This document shows positions 18,266 to 27,801 of a DNA stretch of 64,000 bases, one piece after another. The notes beneath the pieces were generated by a model. It saw only the letters and a list, made by a program, of their open reading frames with translations, did not search any database and was not told the origin of the DNA. The first letter of the stretch is position 1. Every line of letters begins with the position of its first letter. The stretch comes from Nostoc flagelliforme FACHB-838 (GTDB taxonomy: Bacteria > Cyanobacteriota > Cyanobacteriia > Cyanobacteriales > Nostocaceae). A program made the translations under genes and the position numbers. Location of the stretch: the NCBI RefSeq assembly GCF_014698065.1, contig NZ_JACJSI010000007.1, positions 62,001 through 126,000 of the forward strand, read 5' to 3'.

Positions 18266-18817
18266 TTATGGATATCTTCTGCTACCAGCACCCACTACAC
18301 CAATTTTATGGCGATAAGAGAGTTCAGCACCAAACCAGCCAGAAACACTAGTCAGTGTCCCAACAACGAGCGAAATTAACAGTCCCCAAGGTACTATTCG
18401 GGACTCAATGTCGCCCAAACGCAGGAGAAAGTTAACAAGTGATAAAACCAGGATAGAAACGTTAAGTATCAAATGTACCCAACCTGCGGTGCGCTTGCGA
18501 ACTCGTTCAATTTTCAAAAAGTCGCTCAGACCAGTTGCTGCTGCGATTAAGCCTAAACCTAATCCGAGTCCGATTAACCAGAATGAAGCCCTAGCCCAAA
18601 AGAAATCACGAGTTAACCAGTATCCGACATCGCTTCCCAAGGCGGCGGCTAAAAAGGCGATAGGAAAGATTACAGTCAGGGGATGTAGGGGATGTCCTGC
18701 GATCGCAACTGTGCTAGGTACGCCAGTATCACGATACTCACTATCGTTACTTTCAATAATCGGTGGAATATTTGGGAAAGGTGTTGAACTAGTTTGCGTT
18801 GTGTCTGTAGTTTCCAT
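18266..18817 (-). CDS. DUF2231-domain membrane protein
   Basis: A 183-residue protein with a soluble N-terminal tail of about 40 residues, then four membrane helices. AIAGHPLHPLTVIFPIAFL opens the DUF2231 domain, which features this His-Pro-x-His-Pro motif in the first helix and appears in bacterial proteins thought to bind haem or redox partners, without proof. The end (SGWFGAELSYRHKIGV) is also typical. It is followed downstream by no partner on the same strand within the spacing of an operon; the DUF2993 gene upstream is 38 bases away and may be cotranscribed. Confidence 0.85.
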   Translation of the reverse strand: METTDTTQTSSTPFPNIPPIIESNDSEYRDTGVPSTVAIAGHPLHPLTVIFPIAFLAAALGSDVGYWLTRDFFWARASFWLIGLGLGLGLIAAATGLSDFLKIERVRKRTAGWVHLILNVSILVLSLVNFLLRLGDIESRIVPWGLLISLVVGTLTSVSGWFGAELSYRHKIGVVGAGSRRYP

Positions 18818-18855
18818 TATTAGTAATCCTGAATTTATTGGTGTGCTATTTATTT

Positions 18856-19626
18856 TTAAGCTGAAGGAATTTTTTCAACATAAGCTTCAGCTTGCAGGGT
18901 TAATTTGCCTACTTCTACTTTTAGTTGCTTAACTTGCAAACTCATTCCTTCTAAATCAAAGTTACTCAGATTCAGAATTTCGCTAGTTTCATCTATTAAA
19001 GCTTTTGTCAACTCTGGCGATATCTCCTCACTTTCGCCATACTCCACATTTTCCAGAGCAACAGTTTTTCCATTGCTGCTGATTTTGGGAACTGCGGAAA
19101 AAGCAACTTGCTGATTTTCACCAGTTTCTACTAATTTCATGCTGGCATTTAGTGCTATTTTCCCATTACCAGGTAGTCGGAAGTCTACGTGTTGAGGATC
19201 AATAGTTCTGAGTTGCCCGTTAATATGTATTTTTTGGCTTTGCAGTTGCGATCGCACATATTCAGAGTTAAAGGCACGATTGATATCAGCTTCGGTTAAT
19301 ACAACCTGTGCCTGAGCTTCAGTAGGTTTAGTGAGTTCAATTTTGCCAAAAGCCACACTCAGGGGATTAATTGCCACACTAGTCATTTGCATTTGCAATT
19401 CCTCCATACGGAGGTCTTTTTGCATTACCAAGCCTTCACCATCAATAGTGACTGCATCGACTTCTCCCTGAACCAGTTTTAAGGGATCTGTTTTGATATT
19501 TACATCTAAATTTTCTACTTCATCTAACTGGCTAGATAATCCTACTTCTGCCGCTTTATTTAGCGCCTGCTCTCCTAATCCAGGACTTTCTGGCATTATT
19601 AAATTAACTCCTAGTTTAAATAGCAT
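18856..19626 (-). CDS. DUF2993 (LmeA-like) family protein
   Basis: A protein of 246-256 residues matching the cyanobacterial DUF2993 family, with GLGEQALNKAAEVGLSSQL, the LVQGEVDAVTIDGEGLVMQK strand pair, and VVLTEADINRAFNSEY, the most conserved segment. The more likely start is the internal Met at 19594-19596 (MPESPGLGEQ), since relatives begin there; the longer start is listed for completeness. The fold is related to lipid-binding TULIP-like proteins, and mycobacterial LmeA acts in lipomannan elongation, but no such pathway is expected here. The DUF2231 gene lies 38 bases downstream. Confidence 0.82.
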   Translation of the reverse strand: MLFKLGVNLIMPESPGLGEQALNKAAEVGLSSQLDEVENLDVNIKTDPLKLVQGEVDAVTIDGEGLVMQKDLRMEELQMQMTSVAINPLSVAFGKIELTKPTEAQAQVVLTEADINRAFNSEYVRSQLQSQKIHINGQLRTIDPQHVDFRLPGNGKIALNASMKLVETGENQQVAFSAVPKISSNGKTVALENVEYGESEEISPELTKALIDETSEILNLSNFDLEGMSLQVKQLKVEVGKLTLQAEAYVEKIPSA

Positions 19627-20149
19627 ATTCTCTAAAAGAGTTTAAGAAATTATCATCATACTTTTATCTATCTGACGAGGGAATGTAAATTTAATTTCCG
19701 TCTGTCTAAAAGTAGAAATAGATTATTTATAGTAATTAAAAGTTTTGTTTTTGTATCTAGCTTTATTTAATGTGTAAATGCACAATAGCTTGTCGCCAGA
19801 TATCACTCAAAAGAAAGATTTAATCTTATATAGAGTTTAGTAGTTGTATTACAATGCGCTTGGGTTAGCGATAAAAACCTTAACCTACGTAGTTTGGCGT
19901 AATCCAATATCAACTTTTGCTAATCGTTAATAAAAAAATTTGTAGCCTATTGCTATAGAATCGAATTTTGTTTTGGTGTATTGTCAGACCAAATTGGTAT
20001 AAAGTGCATCAGCATAACCAGCTTTAAGCATCGCTTTTAGAATAATTTTTTCAAAGGTAATATCTTCTGCGCCTATAGCAGCTTGTTATAAAATTGACAT
20101 AAACCCTTTATTTTGTGGAGTTATCCTGACTCCTAAATCATTTTATACA
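19627..20149. other. AT-rich intergenic region
   Basis: About 520 bases between divergent genes. It is AT-rich with no convincing complete gene, tRNA or palindrome. The only coding-like signal is a 33-codon stretch on the minus strand at 19984-20085, listed separately. Promoters of the DUF2993 gene and the HD gene must lie here. Confidence 0.6.
19984..20085 (-). pseudogene. Possible C-terminal gene remnant
   Basis: On the minus strand a stop-free frame downstream of a TAA reads GAEDITFEKIILKAMLKAGY and ends ADALYTNLV before a TGA. The composition (amphipathic, Lys/Glu/Ala-rich) is protein-like, but there is no start codon, and I do not recognise the family. It may be the tail of a deleted gene or chance. 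Confidence 0.3.
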
Positions 20150-20716
20150 ATGCTATCAGAACGTTTTACCACAGCCCTCACCTATGCCACCCAACTGCAT
20201 GCCAACCAAGTTAGGAAAGGTTCGGGTGTGCCTTACATTGCCCATCTATTAGGTGTTACAAGTATTGCCTTAGAATATGGGGCAAATGAGGATGAAGCGA
20301 TCGCAGCCCTATTACACGATGCGATCGAAGATCAAGGTGGCGCTGTAACACGCGAGGAAATTCGCCGCCGCTTTGGTGACAATGTAACAGCAATTGTAGA
20401 TGGTTGTACTGATGCTGATACAACTCCAAAACCCCCTTGGCGAGAACGCAAAGAGGCATACATTGCTCATATTCCTACTGCTTCTCCATCAGTTCTGCTT
20501 GTGTCATTAGCAGATAAACTTTACAACGCCCAGTCTATCCTCAAAGACTATCGCATTTTGGGCGAATCAGTTTGGGAACGTTTTCAGGGGCGTAAAGAAG
20601 GAACTCTTTGGTATTATCGGGCGCTTGTGGATGCTTTTAGGAAGACAGGAACCACTATAATCATTGACGAATTAGAACGGGTTGTTGCACAAATTGACGT
20701 GTTAGCATCTAAATAA
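20150..20716 (+). CDS. HD-domain phosphohydrolase (SpoT/MESH1-like)
   Basis: A 188-residue protein with the metal-binding HD signature laid out as in the hydrolase half of RelA/SpoT proteins: HANQVRKGSGVPYIAHLLGV, then LLHDAIEDQGG with the His-Asp pair, and SLADKLYNAQSI carrying the last Asp. The synthetase, TGS and ACT domains are absent, so it resembles stand-alone small alarmone hydrolases. Hydrolysis of (p)ppGpp is a reasonable guess; other nucleotides are possible. It is monocistronic. Confidence 0.85.
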   Translation: MLSERFTTALTYATQLHANQVRKGSGVPYIAHLLGVTSIALEYGANEDEAIAALLHDAIEDQGGAVTREEIRRRFGDNVTAIVDGCTDADTTPKPPWRERKEAYIAHIPTASPSVLLVSLADKLYNAQSILKDYRILGESVWERFQGRKEGTLWYYRALVDAFRKTGTTIIIDELERVVAQIDVLASK

Positions 20717-20961
20717 AAAATAAAGATATGTTTTCTAAAACGGATGCTCCCATTGAATCTAGCAGGTTCTACTTTAATTACTCAGAAGTAGATAACAGTT
20801 TCATGGAAACTAGACTTATAACTTTTTTACAAGCACGATATAATCGTGTGTCTCAATGTGTCTCACGAAAAAATCTTAGCTTTTAGGTTCTTTCTTTAGA
20901 TAAAAAATCTTTCTCCGGTAGACAGGTGTACCTAAATTATTATGACTGTTATGTTACTAAT

Positions 20962-21501
20962 ATGACGATAGTAAGACAAAACGCCTTAAATAGAACCGTA
21001 AGTTCTTCAGTAACTTCTCCAGAAAGTTCGGCAGAAAAAGCTATTGAAGCAGAGCGTATGCACGATGTTCTACTTTTACTGCAAAACTTGATTAACAGTG
21101 AAGAAGCCACTGTGAAACTAATTTTGAATTGTCTCTATGATGTTGGTTCAGTCAATTTAATTAACCAAAAGATTCGTTTGAAGCCCTTAAATAGGGTAAT
21201 GAAATTAATCGCGCGAATGTCCAAACCAGTTTTTAGAACTTTGGCTTTCAATTGGTTTAAGAAAAACTGTCCTCAACTGATTACTAATTGGCTACTTACA
21301 CAGGTGAGTTTTAAAGTTACCCAAATACCTGTTGAAGTTGCAGAACTTGAACAAGTTGCAGAACTTCAACCATATCCTGTACCACAGAGAGAAAATCTGA
21401 ACCAAGAGGTTAAAAATCTGCGCTCTCAAGTCAGATTGCTAGCTGGGATTTCGATAATAGCGATCGCTGCTTTAGGAATAACAGCTACTAGGTTAAACTG
21501 A
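20962..21501 (+). CDS. Hypothetical protein with C-terminal membrane anchor
   Basis: About 179 residues from the ATG at 20962; a GTG at 20926 would add 12 residues. The body is mostly helical and charged, with a basic patch (LINQKIRLKPLNRVMKLIAR), and the last 20 residues (AGISIIAIAALGITATRL) form a single membrane helix, giving a tail-anchored topology with the bulk in the cytoplasm. I do not recognise a family. It may be specific to filamentous cyanobacteria. Confidence 0.65.
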   Translation: MTIVRQNALNRTVSSSVTSPESSAEKAIEAERMHDVLLLLQNLINSEEATVKLILNCLYDVGSVNLINQKIRLKPLNRVMKLIARMSKPVFRTLAFNWFKKNCPQLITNWLLTQVSFKVTQIPVEVAELEQVAELQPYPVPQRENLNQEVKNLRSQVRLLAGISIIAIAALGITATRLN

Positions 21502-21705
21502 AACCCATAAATAGCACCGTTATCAAATCTAATAGATATAGCAAGCTATTTTTGGCGTAAAATTCACTTGGGTTATAAAAATCCTCCCGTCTAGAATCTG
21601 AATCATTTTTCTCCATTAGCTGTTTTGGGAAATATTTGTTTATCTAATTCCAAGTAGTTTAACTCGTTGTATTGCCAGGGCATTTAGATCACTGGCTCAA
21701 GATAT

Positions 21706-22557
21706 ATGCTAATTCGTACTATGACTTTGCCCAAGCCTACCTTGGAGGATATAGAAATACATCTGCTCTTGGAAGGTGTGTATCAGTACTATGGTTATGA
21801 CTTTCGCAATTATGCTCTTTCCTCACTCAAGCGCCGCATTCAAAACTTCATGCAACTAGAGGGGTTAACAAATGTTTCGGCATTGCAAGAGCGGTTACTT
21901 CATAACCGTGCTTATTTGGAACGGTTTTTGCTTGCTCTGACGGTGAATGTAACATCAATGTTTCGTGATCCCAGCTTTTATAATAATTTTAGAAATCAAG
22001 TTATTCCTATTTTGCAAACCTATCCATTTATTCGCATTTGGCATGCTGGATGCTCGACTGGTGAAGAAGTTTACTCAATGGCAATTTTATTGCAAGAAGA
22101 AGGACTTTACCATCGTTGCCGTATATATGCCACTGATACAAATGAGAAGGTATTACAAAATGCTAAAAGTGGAATTTTCTCTTTAAAATTGATGCAGGAA
22201 TATACCCAGCTTTATCTAAAAGCTGGCGGTAAGAAATCTTTCTCAGAATATTATACAGCAGCTTACGATCATGCTATTTTTCGAGCATCCCTAAGAGAAA
22301 ATATTGTTTTTGCCCAGCATAATTTAGCCACTGATAGTTCTTTTAATGAGTTTAATGTCATCCTTTGTCGTAACGTCCTCATATATTTTAATCAGGTACT
22401 TCAAAAGCGGGTACACGAATTGTTCTATAATAGCCTCTGTAACTTTGGTATCTTAGGTTTAGGACGACAAGAATCTATCAGGTTTACCCCTTATGAGCCG
22501 TATTATGAGGAGATAGTCAAAGGTGAGAAAATATATAAGAAAATTTCAGGTGGCTAA
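21706..22557 (+). CDS. CheR-type protein-glutamate methyltransferase
   Basis: CheR enzymes methylate glutamates of chemoreceptors with S-adenosylmethionine. The 283-residue protein shows the N-terminal helical domain (YYGYDFRNYALSSLKRRI), NVTSMFRDPSFY, the SAM-binding motif HAGCSTGEEVYSMAI, YATDTNEKVL and NVLIYFN, all in normal order. The ATG at 21721 (MTLPKPTLED) is an alternative start. No cheB or receptor lies nearby; in cyanobacteria such orphan CheR proteins may serve phototaxis or multi-domain sensor systems encoded elsewhere. Confidence 0.92.
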   Translation: MLIRTMTLPKPTLEDIEIHLLLEGVYQYYGYDFRNYALSSLKRRIQNFMQLEGLTNVSALQERLLHNRAYLERFLLALTVNVTSMFRDPSFYNNFRNQVIPILQTYPFIRIWHAGCSTGEEVYSMAILLQEEGLYHRCRIYATDTNEKVLQNAKSGIFSLKLMQEYTQLYLKAGGKKSFSEYYTAAYDHAIFRASLRENIVFAQHNLATDSSFNEFNVILCRNVLIYFNQVLQKRVHELFYNSLCNFGILGLGRQESIRFTPYEPYYEEIVKGEKIYKKISGG

Positions 22558-22574
22558 AATCACAGCCAAATATT

Positions 22575-22650
22575 GATCCCCCCTAACCCCCCTTAAAAAG
22601 GGGGGAACCGGAATCAAAGTCCCCCTTTATAAGCGGGATTTAGGGGGATC
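22575..22650. repeat. Large palindromic intergenic repeat (GATCCCCCCTAA)
   Basis: GATCCCCCCTAA (from 22575) pairs with TTAGGGGGATC (22640-22650), and inside CCCCCCTTAAAAAGGGGGG forms a second perfect dyad. It is the common Nostoc-type repeat related to GGGGGATTTAGGGGGATC. A decayed relative (AAGGGGGGTTGGGGGGTATC) is at 27160-27178. It lies 18 bases after the CheR stop codon and could stop its transcript. Confidence 0.8.
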
Positions 22651-22835
22651 TAAAAAGATTTGATACATCACTAAGAACTTTTCAAACATCTAATGCCCGA
22701 TAGCTCAAATTTTATTCTTAAAATTGCGCTCACTGTCAAAAGACAGTCTGTCAAACATTTTTAATTGTGTTGAGAAAACAGATACAGTGATTGCTTAAGG
22801 TAAATTACACATTGAAGTCTTAAAGGAGATTGTCG

Positions 22836-23615
22836 ATGCAACTTCTCGAATGTCCTCCTGTTGCAGTCATTGCTGGAGAAAATGCGGTTCATGTTTCTCA
22901 ACTACCTTCTACGTGGCAAGATATTGCTAGAGGAAGCACGAGTGTCGGACTTTCCCATCCCCAAAACTATGTTGAGATGGCACAGTTGTTCTTATACAAA
23001 TTAGAACATGGTGATGTTGACTTATTTAGCGATCGCCCCCAACTAGCCCACTTAATACCATCATTTTCCCAGCTATTTACACAACTGGCATGGGAAACCC
23101 TAGAATTTTTTGGGCAAGACTTTCTCAAACACAGTTATCCGAACTTTGCAGAGATTCTTCGTGATTTGGAATCAAAAGGGACAGAGTATGCTAACGAAGT
23201 AAAAGTAGCCCGTATTGGCATAGATTTGTTCGACGAGTTTGGTTATGAACTACCAGCAAGTTTCTATCATGTGCATCTAGCACCAATTTACCGCGATCAT
23301 GTTTTTGAAGAACGCGCCTTGCGATTTGATCAGCGCGATATCGAACATAAGCGTTCTTGGGATGCCATACTCCATGCAGGTAAGGTATTTGCTATTCAAA
23401 TGAAGGTACAAAGTATTGCTTCCAAATACGGTTTTACTTATCAACACGGTTGTGGTTGCAACTCTCATCTATCTTCTATTGATGTATCTCGTGGGGCGTT
23501 TGAATATGAATTGAGTCCCGAAAAGCGTCAGCGATGGATTCGCAGTTTCATTTGGACTGCTTGGTATGAGTATGCCTTCTTTGTGATCGTACCTAATACG
23601 AGTTATTTGGTGTGA
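22836..23615 (+). CDS. Unrecognised conserved-type protein with HGCGC motif
   Basis: A 259-residue soluble protein. The ATG at 22836 follows a strong AAAGGAG ribosome binding site at 22822-22828 with 7 bases between, which fixes the start. The predicted structure is largely helical. Possible metal or cofactor residues cluster in the second half: SFYHVHLAPIYRDHVFEER (three His), DIEHKRSWDAILHAGKVF (two His) and YQHGCGCNSHLS (two Cys and two His). There is no signal peptide or membrane helix. I cannot assign a family; a metal-binding or haem-oxygenase-like helical bundle is only a guess. Confidence 0.75.
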   Translation: MQLLECPPVAVIAGENAVHVSQLPSTWQDIARGSTSVGLSHPQNYVEMAQLFLYKLEHGDVDLFSDRPQLAHLIPSFSQLFTQLAWETLEFFGQDFLKHSYPNFAEILRDLESKGTEYANEVKVARIGIDLFDEFGYELPASFYHVHLAPIYRDHVFEERALRFDQRDIEHKRSWDAILHAGKVFAIQMKVQSIASKYGFTYQHGCGCNSHLSSIDVSRGAFEYELSPEKRQRWIRSFIWTAWYEYAFFVIVPNTSYLV

Positions 23616-23739
23616 GTATCGGTGGGGGCTATTAAATCAATTCGCAATTACGTTTATTAACGGGGATTTTTGCAAGATGTTGGGGAAAGGTTAAAGGGAA
23701 AGGGAAAATTCCATTTTTTTCCCCTTTCCCCTTTACCCC

Positions 23740-23859
23740 AATACGGTTCAGTTAATGCTAAAACTCTGTTGTCCAAGCCAATTTTTTAACGAACCACCAA
23801 GGCGCAGAGGACGCAGAGAGAAGAAAGAGAAGGAAAAAATTGCTTAACTGAACTGTATT
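23740..23859. repeat. MITE-like element with 16-bp terminal inverted repeats
   Basis: AATACGGTTCAGTTAA (23740-23755) and TTAACTGAACTGTATT (23844-23859) are inverted repeats with one mismatch, enclosing 88 bases with no coding capacity and the frequent cyanobacterial phrase AAGGCGCAGAGGACGCAGAGAG. The size and structure fit a non-autonomous miniature element. A similar end sequence occurs near 10483. Confidence 0.65.
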
Positions 23860-23907
23860 GCCCTTTACCCCACTTCTGCAAGAAGTTTACACTTATGGTT
23901 TTACCTT

Positions 23908-24792
23908 TTAAGAAATCGGTTCAAAAACCATTTGAGGAACTAAGACTTCATCTTCTAATTGTCCAATACCCAAAAAGCGAGTCTCTTCTTCATAAACTCG
24001 CACTATCCCAGCAATATCATAATTGAGAGAAACTCGCTGACCTTGACACCATTTTTGAGCAGATGTTGCTGGTAAACTCACAGATGACAAATGTTGTAAG
24101 GCGATATCAGGGACAATAGGTTGAAATGTCTCACCTTCGAGTTTAGTTTCTAAGTCGGTCAAAGTGAGACTATCTGTTAAATCGAAGCCACTACTTTGGG
24201 TGCGAATCAAAGCCGCAAGAGTGCCACCAGTTTCTAAGATTGCACCTAAGTCACGAGCGATCGCTCTAATATATGTACCAGAACCACAGGCGATCGCCAC
24301 ATCCAATTCTGGAAAATCCCCTTCTCTCCAGTCCAAAACTTCTGTGTGAAAAATTTCCACTGTCCGCACTGGAACTTCCACTATTTCACCTTTACGTGCT
24401 AAGTCATAGAGGCGTTTACCATCCACTTGAATTGCACTGTAACTTGGTGGTATTTGCTCAATCTTACCTGCAAATTGTGCCAGCGCAGTTTTCACCTGCG
24501 CCAAACTCAATCTACGACAAGCTTGAGAATGAATGATTTCACCTTCTAAATCATCCGTTGTGGTACGCACACCCAGGCGAATCGTAGCCTTGTAAGCTTT
24601 GTTTTCTGGCAGATATTGTAATAATCTTGTAGCCTTACCAAGTGCGATCGGTAAGACTCCCGTAGCTGCTGGATCTAAGGTTCCCGCATGTCCTACACGC
24701 TTGAGGCGCAATAATTTTCGCACCCGTGCTACGCAGTCGTGGGAAGTCCAGCCAAATGGTTTGTTTAAGTTGAGAAAACCTTGAAATAACAC
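23908..24792 (-). CDS. truB: tRNA pseudouridine(55) synthase
   Basis: TruB converts U55 in the T-loop of most tRNAs to pseudouridine. The 294-residue protein shows [15 protein letters not shown], the catalytic loop [19 protein letters not shown] with the nucleophilic Asp, the [19 protein letters not shown] stretch, [23 protein letters not shown] and [18 protein letters not shown]-like C-terminal end follows. Length is normal. It is monocistronic here and not next to rbfA or infB. Confidence 0.96.
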   Translation of the reverse strand: MLFQGFLNLNKPFGWTSHDCVARVRKLLRLKRVGHAGTLDPAATGVLPIALGKATRLLQYLPENKAYKATIRLGVRTTTDDLEGEIIHSQACRRLSLAQVKTALAQFAGKIEQIPPSYSAIQVDGKRLYDLARKGEIVEVPVRTVEIFHTEVLDWREGDFPELDVAIACGSGTYIRAIARDLGAILETGGTLAALIRTQSSGFDLTDSLTLTDLETKLEGETFQPIVPDIALQHLSSVSLPATSAQKWCQGQRVSLNYDIAGIVRVYEEETRFLGIGQLEDEVLVPQMVFEPIS

Positions 24793-25042
24793 AAAATCAA
24801 TACTTACAGCTTCTAAACTCTATTAAATACTTATTTAATGCTTTGAGCATTAATATTTAGTAATCAAGGCTTGTTTAAGCACTAATTTATACAAAATTAT
24901 CAATATTAAAACATATTTTATAGCGGTTCCCACTCAGATGCGGTACAAAATTATATCGCAATACCAATTTATGAAAATCCTGATACATATAGATTTCTTG
25001 TAAAGGCATGGTATGTTCCCTACGGGTATACTCAGCCACAAT

Positions 25043-26368
25043 CTAAAGTTGATTTCGCGCTTTGAGTTGTAGATATCGCTCAACTAACTGATCGGCAATT
25101 TGATTTGCTGGTGCATCTAGTACCAATACACCTTTTTGTTTTAGTTGGGCATAAGCTACTTGTCGCTGCATTAATAAATCTAGTGCCACTGCACGGGTAT
25201 AAGCACCTGGAACATCATCTGTGAAGGTGTTTGCAAGACGATCAACTTGCGGATCTCGCAGAGTCACGCAAAATGGGAGATAGCGGGGTGCTAGTTTGGA
25301 GAGTGCGGCTAGAAGTTCTGTAGAGGCAGTAACGTCAATTAAATCGGTAATTACTACTACAAGCGCCCTCCGAGTTTGTCGCTGCACAACATTTGTCACC
25401 GCACCCAAATAATCAGATTCCAATAAAACTGGTTGAATTGGAGTTAGGCGATCAATTAGCTGATTCAAATGATGTTGACCGCGTTCTGAGGGAATCCACG
25501 TATGTATCTGGCGGTCAAATACACCAACACCCACGCGATCGCCTCGATGTAAACCTGCCAATGCTAAGGATAAAGTTGCATTCAAACCCCAGTCAAATCG
25601 CTGCAAACCCTGCACTTTTGCTGTCATCAACCGTCCACGATCAAGTAAAATCAGTAATGTTTGTTCCTGTTCTGGTTCTAGAACCCTCACCAGTGGCGTT
25701 GCATTACCATAAGCACCAACCCGACGGGCGGTAGCTTTCCAATCAATAAACCGCAAATCATCACCAGTGCGATAGTTTCGTAGTTCGGCAAACTCTGTAC
25801 CGATACCAGTTTGGCGAGATTGGCGCATTGATCCTGATGATTGCAGTGTCAGACGAATTGTGAGCGATCGCAATCCCACTAAATCAGGATAAACTTTCAC
25901 TGGCAAACTTTGGGGAATTTGCCAATCATCCCAAGCTAATGCCCAAAGTCCTAACTGTCGCACTTGAATGTTCCCCCAAGGAAACTCCCCCCGTTGTGTT
26001 GGGTGGACAGTATACGTCAATTCTTCAGTGCTGTTACTGGGAACAATGGCGCTCAATGTAGGTTCAGACACGCCAAACCCTGTTGGGCAATAATCGCTGA
26101 TTTCAATTTGGGCGTTGGTATTTCGTGATGTCACCTTCAGCACCACAGGATTATCCCGCCCAATGGATAATCGTGATGGTAATTCGCGGATAATTTGCAC
26201 ACGATAACGCCGCACCCGTAAACCATCTACAACCATTAGTCCGAGAATGATGGCATCAAATACCACGGTGATGATGATGGTTGTTCTAATGGTGAGAAAT
26301 AAGGATAGGATCGGGGCGAGTGCTATACCCAAAACTAATAATAAATAAACCCGTCTGGAAGGAACCAT
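25043..26368 (-). CDS. DUF58-domain membrane protein
   Basis: A 441-residue protein with two N-terminal membrane helices (about 7-26 and 29-45), a beta-rich middle part and the DUF58 signature EFAELRNYRTGDDLRFIDWK followed by TARR (about 195-220), then a von Willebrand A-like half starting LLILLDRGRLM. DUF58 proteins usually pair with a MoxR ATPase and transglutaminase or VWA proteins; none of these is adjacent here, so it stands alone, as is often seen in cyanobacteria. Role unknown, possibly envelope assembly. Confidence 0.9.
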   Translation of the reverse strand: MVPSRRVYLLLVLGIALAPILSLFLTIRTTIIITVVFDAIILGLMVVDGLRVRRYRVQIIRELPSRLSIGRDNPVVLKVTSRNTNAQIEISDYCPTGFGVSEPTLSAIVPSNSTEELTYTVHPTQRGEFPWGNIQVRQLGLWALAWDDWQIPQSLPVKVYPDLVGLRSLTIRLTLQSSGSMRQSRQTGIGTEFAELRNYRTGDDLRFIDWKATARRVGAYGNATPLVRVLEPEQEQTLLILLDRGRLMTAKVQGLQRFDWGLNATLSLALAGLHRGDRVGVGVFDRQIHTWIPSERGQHHLNQLIDRLTPIQPVLLESDYLGAVTNVVQRQTRRALVVVITDLIDVTASTELLAALSKLAPRYLPFCVTLRDPQVDRLANTFTDDVPGAYTRAVALDLLMQRQVAYAQLKQKGVLVLDAPANQIADQLVERYLQLKARNQL

Positions 26369-26506
26369 TTTTTAGAGCGAGAAGTTAGGAGTTAAATATA
26401 AGGGCGATCGCATTTGCTATTTTGGTAGTTGCATTGGGCTAACGATACAATAAACTCTATAGATTTATTAGTGCCTTAATAACACATAATTATTAATTTG
26501 TACATT

Positions 26507-27052
26507 ATGAATAGCAAAACTAGATTTTTGACTTTTGTCACGGTAATGCTGACAGTTTCTTCTGTTACCGTCAGTACAGTTATAGCAAAGGCGAAACTAA
26601 CAAATCAGTCAAAATTGTTTATCAACGGCATCGGCGCAGTACAAGTTGGCATGACTGTTTCCCAAGCGGCAAAGGCTGCTGGTATTAAGCTAGTGGGTGA
26701 TTCACCAAATAACAATTGCTATTATGTTATGCCACAAAATGAACCCAAAAATCTTTCCTTCATGGTGACAGGAGGTCGTATTTCTAGAGTAGATGTGCGA
26801 CAAAATAATCAAATTACTACCCTTAAAGGTGCAAAGATTGGCGACACCGAAGCGCAAATTAAATCTCTTTACCCAGGACAAATTCAAGTCACACCTCATA
26901 AATACGTCCAAAACGGACATTACCTAACTTTCATCCCAAAAGATCGTGCTGATCGCAACTATCGTGTTGTCTTCGAGACTGATGGTAAGCTTGTGACTGA
27001 GTTCAGAGCAGGTAAATTGCCAGAAATCGAATATGTTGAAGGCTGTTCTTAA
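26507..27052 (+). CDS. Exported hypothetical protein
   Basis: The ATG at 26507 gives a clear signal peptide (MNSKTRFLTFVTVMLTVSSV, small-residue cleavage region near VSTVIAKAK). The mature protein of about 155 residues contains FINGIGAVQVGMTVSQAAKAAG and ITTLKGAKIGDTEAQIKSLY, two similar segments of the kind seen in exported proteins with a repeated GxxVGMTxxEA module. A role in the envelope is likely; the exact function is unknown. Confidence 0.72.
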   Translation: MNSKTRFLTFVTVMLTVSSVTVSTVIAKAKLTNQSKLFINGIGAVQVGMTVSQAAKAAGIKLVGDSPNNNCYYVMPQNEPKNLSFMVTGGRISRVDVRQNNQITTLKGAKIGDTEAQIKSLYPGQIQVTPHKYVQNGHYLTFIPKDRADRNYRVVFETDGKLVTEFRAGKLPEIEYVEGCS

Positions 27053-27445
27053 TTTAACTATTTAGCGCCTAATAGACATCTAGCGAAAACGAATGTAAGA
27101 GGTTGTGTGAAAAGTAGTTAGGTGTTATTTTAGGCACTTCTTGCCTGCCCTGCTTTTTAAGGGGGGTTGGGGGGTATCAAAAGCTTGCGGACAATGGTCA
27201 GAAGAACTTGTGTATACACCTTAGCCGACTTGGAGAGGGAAGGTTTTAGGTAGCGAAAACAGGAATAGGTCTTTTGATTGGACTAATTAAGCGGACACTT
27301 AGCCGCGATTTCCAATCGCCTGGTATTTCTTCCAGAAGTGGATGCTTTCTTGCTGAATCTATTGAGGTTTGTAAATAATTTGTATTTTCATAAGGAATAT
27401 TCCTTTAGACTGAATTGCAGCAGAAAAATGTGGGAATAAACACAA
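27053..27445. other. Intergenic region with repeat remnants
   Basis: About 390 bases. It holds CTTTTTAAGGGGGGTTGGGGGGTATC at about 27152-27178, a decayed copy of the palindrome at 22575-22650. No gene, tRNA or clear terminator is visible. Confidence 0.6.
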
Positions 27446-27766
27446 ATGCATTCGTTAAATATATTTTGTCACGAATTTGTAGTTGCTGTTTCTTTTGTAG
27501 CTTGCATTATTGGACTAGTGTTAGTGTGGGACACTAAGCAGCATAGAAATGATATGGAAGAAACAGAGCGGGTTCTGTTTAGAATGAGCTTTAGTTACTG
27601 GCTAGTTTACTGTGTAGCTTTTGGCATCGAGAAAATGGTTTTACCCGACTGGGAATCCATACTCATGACTTTGAGAATAACTACGGCTCTGTCATATTTC
27701 TTAACTTTTTCTTGCATCGTTAGTCTGCCGCTACACAAATTTGCAGTACATCGGGTTGAGGAATAG
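27446..27766 (+). CDS. Small hypothetical membrane protein
   Basis: A 106-residue hydrophobic protein with about three membrane helices (VVAVSFVACIIGLVLVW, YWLVYCVAFGIEKMV, and TTALSYFLTFSCIVSLPL). No known domain recognised. The gene is isolated between repeat-rich spacers and convergent with the DUF2103 gene. Coding is plausible because of the consistent membrane pattern. Confidence 0.6.
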   Translation: MHSLNIFCHEFVVAVSFVACIIGLVLVWDTKQHRNDMEETERVLFRMSFSYWLVYCVAFGIEKMVLPDWESILMTLRITTALSYFLTFSCIVSLPLHKFAVHRVEE

Positions 27767-27801
27767 TTATTGAGAATTGGGCATTGGGCAAGTGGGCATG
27801 G

